From assembly GCA_002917075.1 (NCBI GenBank), contig NTMA01000019.1, positions 248,001 to 312,000 on the forward strand: 64,000 nt of DNA, in the 5' to 3' direction. Position 1 is the stretch's first letter; each line of letters starts with the position of its first letter. Origin of the DNA: Hawksworthiomyces lignivorus. Lineage: Eukaryota > Ascomycota > Sordariomycetes > Ophiostomatales > Ophiostomataceae. This document shows positions 55,584 through 64,000 of this stretch, piece by piece. The notes beneath the pieces are model-generated. The model did not search any database. It was not told the origin of the DNA and saw only the letters and a list, made by a program, of their open reading frames with translations. A program made the position numbers and the translations under genes.

Positions 55584-58500
55584 TAGCAAGGAGAGATGAT
55601 ATACTGTGTTTAACTCGAGAGTTTCTCTATGACCTTGCTTTTCCTACATATTTTTGGATCAATGCTCGTAGAGTTTATTTTCTTTTCCTCTACCATAGGG
55701 TTGGTTTTCATACGTGAGAATACGAAAGGTATCCCGTTGACTGGCGAGCAAGCTAACAATGTCAAGACTAGCGACAATGAGCAAAACAACCTATGCAAAC
55801 TCGGCAGCAGTAGAAGAACTCATACCTTATACGTCGTTCTTCTAACATGCTGCGCTATTCTGTGGAAACTCAATTTTCGTTTCTTACGTGCATGTAATAT
55901 ACATCGACGTACCAGACCATGGCACAGAAGTTTCAAATCAAAAATACGACGAGCGTCCAACCTAATGGGCTTTTGACTTTCCTACTTCGGCCTGGCATAT
56001 CTTTTAAACTCTTGCCTTGGTGCAGGAGCTTCTCATTATTGTATGCTACATTGCTCGGTTAAACCAGAAACGAGGCTGCATTAGCCAGCTCTAGACAAAT
56101 AATCCATCGTTTTATCTCTCACTGAGCGATTACACATTAATTGTACCGATGTTGGCTCCAGGTCAACAGGAACGCAAGAATTACTACATATGGTTCATTA
56201 ACTAGAGAGCTTATTTTGATAACTACAAATTTTGTTTGCTAGAAGAAGATGAATGTCAACTACATAGTGATAGTTAATACGATGATTCTGGAGTATGTCT
56301 GAGTGCTGCACAGGTTGAAAGTTTAAAAACATGAACGCAATCCGACACTACACAGAAAAGGCCACCTAGACACTCAAGCTTAACTGACTCTCTCCAGGCT
56401 GCACAAAAGATACAGCTATGTATACAGATGTGTATGCCGAAATAGGCAGGAGTTCTTATCCTGCCGTCTCATATCTCGTGCATGGCTGTCCTTTTGCTGC
56501 CCCGTGCTAGTTGCTTCTCCGCTGGAAGATAGAAAATATTCTGCTTCCAGCTTAGCCGAAGTTTCAATCATGGTGGCTTTGGTTGCATCTTAGCCCTACT
56601 GACAGAATTGTAGCGTCTTCCAGAATTTTGAAGTTGTTCTCACCAACCTCTTCATCTCAATAGCCTCTAAGAAAATTGCTCTGCGACTTGACTCCCATTT
56701 TGATCACATTTAATCTCTCATTGATGCCTACCAGAAGAATTATATATGCAAAATATAAGTCGAAAATAAGTTAGAGACAGGTATGGATGGAGGAGAAAAT
56801 TGTTCTCTTCCTATCTTTTCAGACAAAATAGACGGGATTGCAAGAGCAAGAGGGGACAGAGAAGAAAGGAAGACGAGAATTAGAGGCTTTGCTAGCAGTA
56901 AGACACACATACAGAATATCGATAATTAAGCTCGTACCTCATGTGTTTGCATTGGTTTAAGGGAACTTGACTCAAGCAATGAGAGTACATATTGCATTGG
57001 TTAATAATCTCCGTCAGATATAAAAAATGGCAAATTATTATTTTTGAAGCTTATTTTCAACGTACTCTAATTTACTCTGCTGTATTACAGCTCGTTTAAA
57101 GCTATACACATCCACCAGTAAGGAATACAGTGCGTGTAAGCCTGCCTCTGTGTCCTACGTGGCGTAGAATATTCTATATTGGAGAAGATCTCTGCTTGAA
57201 ACCCGCAAACATCGAAATAATCCTCTCAAGGAGTGGTGAACCGAGCTTGTGATCGGCACATCGCGGTACACAGTCTACTTTGGTTGTGAAGATAATCCAT
57301 AGTATTTGCTACTGGTCTTGATGCGTGTCAGACAGAAAAGAAGTGCACTTTCTGTGTACCTGTTTGATTGCTTGATTTGTGCAAAGTACAATAAAAAATA
57401 TCCTTGTCGAAGCTGCGACCTTTTTTTTTTCTGATAATGACGAACAGGAGCTCCGTCATCATCCTTGTCCCCAAATTTTTTTGTCTTATCCAATCTTTTC
57501 TCGCATATCCCCGCCTACCTCGACCCAATCGGTGCTACAGTTTGGATCTCTGTCGTTCGGCTACCACCATTATCGCTGCAACCCTGCTGAGTTGTGCCAA
57601 TGATTGATGCTCTTTGCGCTGCTGTTTCGCTCGGATCTGGTCGTGCGTTGCAAAATGATCAACAATGGACAGCGAGATGACTGGCTTCTGATGTCAAAGC
57701 TTTGGCACCTTGCGGACGATCAAAGCGAGGGAGCTTGTATAAGATAGCTTATGCGCGGCTTTTACAGACGGGAGCGATGCATTCCTGCCGGATTGGAGAA
57801 TATCTACTTCCCTGGTTCATCTCGAAGGCCAAGGCTGCGGCCGCCTCTTCGCCGTGCAGCAAACTCAGCGGAAGATAAGTACGCAACTTCCTAGGAAAGA
57901 AGGTGCCTCGTACTCCGTACCATTATCCAGATAATTGACCATCACCCCGTCACCTCGTTGAAGACTGGGTTATGAAGTAGGTGTGCGGGACGCCATGTTG
58001 CGTCCCTTGCATTCTGTCTGTGAATGCTGTGGGTGGCTGCGCCAGGCAGCAAAACAAAGAATAATTGATTTTTTACGATATGCATCCATCCTTCTTCGCG
58101 AGCTTTTCTTTTTTCTTCCCTTTATTTTATTTTATTTATTAATTTTTATTTTTTTTGCTTTCGCCGAGGACAACGTTGAATATCGTGCTGTACTACGGAG
58201 GAGTTGTGCACTGGATAGATGCAACTTTGCAAGTATCAAGCACACCGTCGCTGTGCAAGGCCGCCAATGTACCACAAACTCTCACACGTAGCCGCACCCA
58301 TACACACCGCCGGGCGTTGTAGGAGAAGAGAACGACATGAGCTGATGGAGCTCCTTTCCCCGCTCACGATCATGGTATCGAAAGTGGATTGAATGGCGGA
58401 GGTGCGGTTTCAGGCGTGCACGGCAACCCGCTTGCTAAGAAATTTGCGACCAGTATGTTGTTCGTGAGCCGAATACGATTGTGCTCAATGGACCTTTCCA

Positions 58501-61500
58501 TCTTCTTAGTAGTCCAAAGAGGTAAGCTTCGTAGCGACAAGGTCGGATGACAACTCAGGAGAGTAGAATTGTCTCGGACGGCAAGGTAGCGGTGATCTTT
58601 TCTTTATTTTGCTCTTTTGATTCTGCTAGCCTTGCTGTTCAATCCTTTTGTCGTGCGAGCGGCCTTCCCGCCTCTACCCCTTGTGACCTGCACAGCACCT
58701 GGTATTGCATTTGCTCGCGGTGCACCAGGTCTGCACGTATAAGTGTCGTGAATAGTATTTAGCCGCAGGGTACGGAGTACATACTCCACTTGCTGACCTG
58801 TTAGTGCGCCAGTCCTAATTTATGCTTTCGTGAATTTTCTTCTTCCGGGATCCTCGCTACACTGGCCAATTTCTCGTTAATTCCAACCAGGTCGCCGATC
58901 AACTGCGCGAGGACCTCCCACTAAACCTGTGGGTGCCAACCACACACCAACAATGACCATTACGGTAATGCGCACAACGCACACAGAGCATATCTTTGGG
59001 CTGCAAGGTGATCTGTTCGCAGAGAACAGAGCGCTGCAGCACACGCTTGGTTAACTGCCCTCTTTGTTGCTGTGCAAGCTTCAGCATTGCGCACGTCGTA
59101 GAGCAAAAAGGAATTCGCATGCACCGCGGGATGGGTGGCATCGTGACGGTAACTGCCACACTGCGTATACGTACTCTGTACTCCATACAATAAAAAAAGA
59201 ACGGCCTAAGAGAAAAAGGCAATGCATTTTGCCCTTTCTGAACACGATTCGGGTCACATTGTTCATCTTGTGCCAGAAAAGGTATCGCTTGTGCCGGGGC
59301 TGGCTGAGCTTTTAGCCATACTACAGCAGTGCAGAGGGAGAAAAGAGTGGCGGCGAAAGTTCAAATTTGGAAGCCTTGAGATTGCAGGGGCGTTTGACGG
59401 GATATTGCACCGCATGCTGTAGTCGTATATTTGACTCAAAGAATTAACGGAGCACACGAGACCAGCAGGCATTGTACATAGATTAACTCTTGCTTGTTCA
59501 AGCTGCTATCACAAAGACATCTCCGCAGTTTTGTCTCTCTTGCCGAGCCGAAGTTTTACTCGTGTAAACCTCCTTTGTGCCTTTTGTTTCTCACCTTAAA
59601 TTTGAACACCTCCCTGCTCGGAAGGGAAGGGACGGCAATGCAAGACGGCTGAACCAGTACAATGAAGCTCACCCGCAGCACTGCAGGAACACTCCCGAAG
59701 GTTGGTGTCGTATCACTTTACTCGTTGGATGGAAGATGGGAGTATTCTTTGCCGAGCAGTACACCTGTCTGGTTTAGTACGCTATTTTGGCATGCTAAAT
59801 TTCTTCACTTGGCTCAAATAGTACCAACATGGAGCCCTAAATTCTTGTGAAGCCAAAAATATGGGGATGTGCGAGTACTTATGCTTTTTCCGATGGTGTC
59901 TTTCCAAGAAGACTCATATGGCGTGCGGCGCCCCTGTAGGATTAGTCGTATGCCTACGAATAAGGCCGTCGTAATTAGAACACAGACGCTGGACTTAGTC
60001 GTAGAGGCCACTCGTGGCTTTTCTCGAACTAGAAGAGATAAGATCGCCAAACTTCTTCCAGGCTAGCGGCGTGGAGAAATTGCACCACAAAGAGGATCGC
60101 CATACGAAATTGACTTGCGCCGCAGTACCCAGAACCAGGGATCGCACATTACGCCGCCTTATCGTGTTCTACCGGGAGAAAATAGGCGAGAGAAAGACAG
60201 TCACACCGTACCAGAATAAAGCTTCGCTCATTACTCTGTACCTACATACTTTTCGAGTGCCATTGAGAGAGACGCGCTCCGTGCGACGAGTCCACCTAGG
60301 CTTAGTATCCATGGACAACGTGCGTGTGCAAATACAAATCGGCTGTTATCTTGGGGAATCCATAATACTGTAACTACGTAGGGAGTACTTGCGTGCGTGT
60401 TCGGGAAATTCCACACAGAGCTCATAAGAAATAGGGGTTGTTGGTAGGGATTCTTTAAATTGTCGCTGGCGCCCCGTGTGCCAATACTCCGTACTAACTT
60501 GTCTTGGGGCATTCCTCTTTCGACAGTCTGCGTCAGGCTACGGTGCAAGCCTGAGGTCCTTGCCTTGTGCTGCATATGCTGTGGATTTGAATAACGATTA
60601 GGTACTGCAGTCATTGCATTAAGTCGTTTTGATTCATCCGTTGACCAATTATTCTGCTTCGAGGATAATGTGTCGCAGTTGCTCCTTGCTCAGAGGATAG
60701 AGAAGGGGTAGCGTCGGCGGTGAAAAGGATAGCTCGATTAGTTACTAGTCGCACGCACATTTGACCCAGGTATGGGCGCTGGTGTGGTGGGTAGGCTGGC
60801 CATCATGTCCAGGAACAGTATGGCCTGTAATAGAGGGAAGCGGTAAACATACGTACGTCGTACACTCACAACCTAATTTGTACCAGCACAATAAAGGAGT
60901 ATCGTAAGATGGGCAAGTCCTTAATGTATGGTGGACATGTCGGTTTGGCTTCGTTTTTATTTTCGCCGCCGATCAATTGCTTCTTCTCTGTTGAACAAAT
61001 GGTGCTCTCCCAACAAATCGTATTCGCCTGGTTCTTCCCAGCCTTGTCTTTACTTTCTCTTGTTTCATTTCCTGACCTCTTCTTTCCCTCTTTCTTTTTC
61101 CTGTGCTTCGTTCATTTCTCTCATAATTGTGCTCGTTAGTCTGATACAGTAGTTTGCTCCGTATAGCAGTTTCTTGCGTCGTCATGCACTGGGACTTGGT
61201 GTTGATATTGACTCGGTAGGGCAGCTATCCTTCTTTCATGTGCTTTTGCGTGCTGCAGCTCTCTTCGGCTTCTCTCCTTTTTTTTTTTTTTTTTTTTTTT
61301 TTTTTGGTTTCCCACTGAGAAGATTGGAGCTTTTCCACAGAGATATATTTTAGCGTAGTATCTGACAGGGGCATCCTGTACCAAGACAGGGGTAAGGGGT
61401 AGTTCGGGGTGGGTCTCGTCTTGATCCGTCCCTATATGCAGCAAATCGTCAGCAGTGGAAGGGGACAATAGGCCTTGGACAAACGCCAATCACGTTGGTC

Positions 61501-62726
61501 GCCGCCATGTGGGATAACTTCCTTTTTCCACACCTTCTATCACACGCTTCTTTTTCTTCTCTGACTTGTCCATCTTTGGAAAAGAGCCTTCTCGCACGCC
61601 TCCCACAGCACTACGGCTGACGCCCAGAAACAGGTGTTGGGGCCTCGGCCTCCAGGCTCGATGCTTAATAGTCGATGGAACCAGATCAAGGGTTCGGTCG
61701 TCCAGGGACAAGTCGTTATCCGTCAAGAGCCCACAGCAACAGAGAACAGAAGTGTTGAAAAGTACGTGTAATATTGCTGGTGTGCATGTGCACGTACATG
61801 CTCAGTACGACTACATACGTGACTCTGTACTCCATACTTGTACTTGCACAATAATGTATACAAGCCCGACTTTAGTCTCTCCACCTGCCTCTTTTAAAGT
61901 CCGTCCCTGTCTTCTTTTTTCCCACGCTATTTCCCATTGATGACGCTTTTGCTTTTCCTTCTCTTCTCTTTTGCTCCGTCCTCTCCGCTCTTCTTCTCTC
62001 AATTGCGTTTTCCGCCGCGGTCGCATCTTGTCTACGGAGTCTCAACCTCGATTCTACTTTTTTCGAGCCCCATCCTACCTTTTCCGCTGCTGAGATAACA
62101 ACACCGCCTCGTGGCTTCTTCGTCCACTCTACGCAATCGGGTCCTTCGAACCCCAGACCGGGGAGACTTTGATTAATCCCGTATTCTCTCCGCCACATAG
62201 TACAAGGGTCAGTCAATACGAAGCAATCTTCATTCCAACACGCTGTGATTCTCGGCCTTTAGTCTACTTGGATCGTCCATCGCCGAAGATCGTTTCTTGT
62301 TATTGCTTCTCTTCACATTTCTTTTTTATGTCGAAACCTTATCCTTGCGCCTGCGTCTTCTCCTCTTAATCCAGTATGCTGCATTGAGCACACCATATTC
62401 CCCGCTCTCCTGCGGCCTTTTTTTTTATACTGCGACTTCTCAGGAAGAACGGCGCTGCTACAACAAGTTGAATTGATCAAAGCACCGAGTCTTGGGTTTG
62501 CAAAAGCGACTCAACCTCGACCTCTACACATTACGCCGAAGAGGATGCGCATGCACACGCAGCGATACAACTCCCGTTCGTTTTCCCTCACCGCATCCGA
62601 GAAAACTACAAATTTGCTGGAAGGAAGCAGAGAGCGTGAAGGCCCTTTTCTCAAGCCCATCGTACTTATGTTTCAGCTCTGCCTACCGTAGCCGCTCCGT
62701 CTTGTTCTTTCTGAGCTGGGACGGCA
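55584..62726. other. 7.1-kb gene desert
   Basis: Low-coding, AT-rich DNA. It has three of the seven TACTCCGTA/TACGGAGTA copies (57911, 58771, 60485), related strings near 59170 and 61823, a 28-T run, and a pyrimidine-rich stretch from about 61880 to 62340 that is probably the leader of the last gene. No exon or RNA gene is supported. Confidence 0.45.
61278..61305 (+). repeat. Poly(T) tract, 28 nt
   Basis: A pure T run in the desert. The minus-strand reading is a poly(A) tail-like run, but no retroposon body is seen beside it. Confidence 0.85.
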
Positions 62727-64000
62727 ATGCCTCGGTTCAACTTTCCGGTTCCCGGCCGGCGACAGAGACATGACTCTTCAGCAGCCATTCCTCCGCAAAA
62801 CAAGGTTCAAAAGGTCCTCGGGTCCTCACAGATTAATGTTGATCCACACGCAACTCTGTCTGTGACAGACCCCACAAGGGACTGGGAAACAGGCTCGACT
62901 TCATGCATCAGCATTTGCCTCTCAGAGAGCAACGCGAGCTACGATGACAGCCACAGCGGGCTCTCCAGCTTGACCGAAGGCCATGTCGTCAACAGCACAA
63001 CCCGGCAGCCGCACTTTGACGAGGAATCTGGGGTCTTGCCGAGAGCTGCGAACGGCTTCAATCGTGGCGTTGGGGAAATTGATGGTGAGGATGACATCGA
63101 CTATTCTATTATGGATCGTAATTCCATTACCGACATGTCGAGTCTGCGACGCAAGCAGTCAAGTTCCACTATCGTATCCTACTACGACAAGTCCAAAGTG
63201 CCTCTGGTCATCTCCCAGCAGACGTCTAGCTCGGCCATGGCGAAGGGCTTGCCGCCCAAGGCTAGCACGCTACTCGATATCGACGGCACCATTGCCAAAG
63301 ACCAGAGCGGCAAGAAAAAGAAGCCAGCAAAGCTCGACCTCTCGAAAATGTTTGGCAATCGCAAGGCTACAAGCACGTCCAATTTCAATGGCGATCGCAG
63401 ACTTATCCTCGGGCCCGATATGGTCACAAGGTCGCCGTCTTTCATGTCTACTTCCACTTTTGACTATCGGCCACGGAGCAGACGCCGTCTTGAACGAAAG
63501 AATCGTCCATCGACAAATCATTCAATGCACGATGGGACGACCGGTGCAGCCAGCCATTCGCACCATCAACATAAATACGCGGCAAATCAAGATCGCTTGG
63601 TCACGCAAAAATCCGCTTCTGGATTACAAAGTCTCTACAACCACTACGAACAAATGACGTTTCGTGATGTGTTTGATCCCGCAAGAGGGCTCTCGCGAGA
63701 TGATATTAGTGGCGGAGACAATCTAAACGAGTTCGAAGAGAACCGGGACTTGTCTTCCCTTGCAGTTTCTGTGACAGATACCGAGACCACTAGATTTGGT
63801 TACGGACCTTCTGGAGACCACAAAGGTCTCTACCGTCAAGACGACCGAAATGGACGAACTCATAAAGATATATCGTCGTATTTAGGGGGATATGGCAATA
63901 TGAGCTCGCCGTCATCACAACCTGCGAGTACTGATTCGCCTGTGCAAAAATCGCCTCCCACAGATTACTCCGGTAGCATCTCTAGCCGTCATACCCGAAC
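62727..64000 (+). CDS. Unknown disordered protein, truncated by window edge
   Basis: The ATG at 62727 (MPRFNFPVPGRRQRHDSS) opens a frame that I read codon by codon to 64000 without a stop, so at least 424 residues are encoded and the 3' end is outside. The sequence is Ser/Thr/Asp-rich and mostly disordered. Possible functional pieces are SYYDKSKVPLVISQQTSSSA, a basic KKKKPAKLDLSKMFGNRKA patch, a His-rich SHSHHQHK string and YNHYEQMTFRDVF. The long CT-rich leader upstream fits a regulated gene. I do not recognise the family; a signalling or cytoskeletal scaffold is possible but unproven. Confidence 0.75.
   Translation, partial: MPRFNFPVPGRRQRHDSSAAIPPQNKVQKVLGSSQINVDPHATLSVTDPTRDWETGSTSCISICLSESNASYDDSHSGLSSLTEGHVVNSTTRQPHFDEESGVLPRAANGFNRGVGEIDGEDDIDYSIMDRNSITDMSSLRRKQSSSTIVSYYDKSKVPLVISQQTSSSAMAKGLPPKASTLLDIDGTIAKDQSGKKKKPAKLDLSKMFGNRKATSTSNFNGDRRLILGPDMVTRSPSFMSTSTFDYRPRSRRRLERKNRPSTNHSMHDGTTGAASHSHHQHKYAANQDRLVTQKSASGLQSLYNHYEQMTFRDVFDPARGLSRDDISGGDNLNEFEENRDLSSLAVSVTDTETTRFGYGPSGDHKGLYRQDDRNGRTHKDISSYLGGYGNMSSPSSQPASTDSPVQKSPPTDYSGSISSRHTR

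Noticed and set aside
62130..62175. tRNA-like CTTCGAACCCC string
   Set aside because: No cloverleaf can be formed; it lies in a pyrimidine-rich leader.
62983..63657. 224-codon plus-strand frame near the right edge
   Set aside because: It is a shadow of the longer frame from 62727 that stays open to the end of the window.
1..64000. CRISPR arrays, integrated prophage or bacterial operons
   Set aside because: No direct-repeat/spacer pattern and no bacterial gene order; the DNA is eukaryotic with spliceosomal introns.

Overview
The window is nuclear DNA of a filamentous ascomycete (Pezizomycotina, probably Sordariomycetes). Coding genes have short GT-AG introns of about 55-275 nt with CTAAC/CTGAC-like branch sites. 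The gene set is typical of these fungi: Zn2Cys6 regulators, an RTA1-like membrane protein, a RAX1/RGS protein, an NLR-type STAND protein, LUC7, GPI16 and a Kap123-type importin. Several genes only become visible after splicing. I worked out exon joins by hand and checked that each join keeps frame.

Layout. (1) 0-8 kb is accessory: a small secreted protein gene (501-968), a frameshifted phosphotransferase pseudogene (3781-4798, minus), a multiply broken F-box-like pseudogene (5245-6657), and an intron-containing U6 snRNA gene (7519-7690, minus). (2) 8.6-13.2 kb holds an NLR-like gene (alpha/beta-hydrolase, NB-ARC, nearly identical TPR repeats), tail-to-tail with a nucleoside 2-deoxyribosyltransferase-like gene. 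(3) 14.2-23 kb is a housekeeping block: an RGG/low-complexity protein, LUC7, GPI16 and a RAX1-like RGS membrane protein. (4) 23-29.5 kb is a gene desert. (5) 29.5-35.5 kb is a compact group: RTA1-like gene head-to-head with one Zn2Cys6 regulator, which is tail-to-tail with a second. (6) 39-51.4 kb has a cysteine-rich unknown, a large VWA plus RBR-type ubiquitin ligase-like protein, a protealysin-like M4 protease gene with an in-frame stop, and the importin. (7) 53-55.6 kb has a single-pass membrane protein with a PPxY motif and an unknown 204-aa protein. (8) 55.6-62.7 kb is a second desert, and a disordered protein gene runs off the right edge.

How the parts fit: the central block is core biology (U1 snRNP splicing, GPI anchoring, nuclear import, polarity/RGS signalling). 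The flanks are accessory, with broken genes, a recently expanding immune-like receptor and sparse AT-rich spacers. Those spacers contain all seven exact copies of a 9-bp motif (TACTCCGTA) that should occur about 0.5 times by chance. The most notable items are the U6 gene whose intron splits the ACAGAGA box and carries the Pol III B box, the VWA-RBR fusion, and the hydrolase-NLR-TPR gene.
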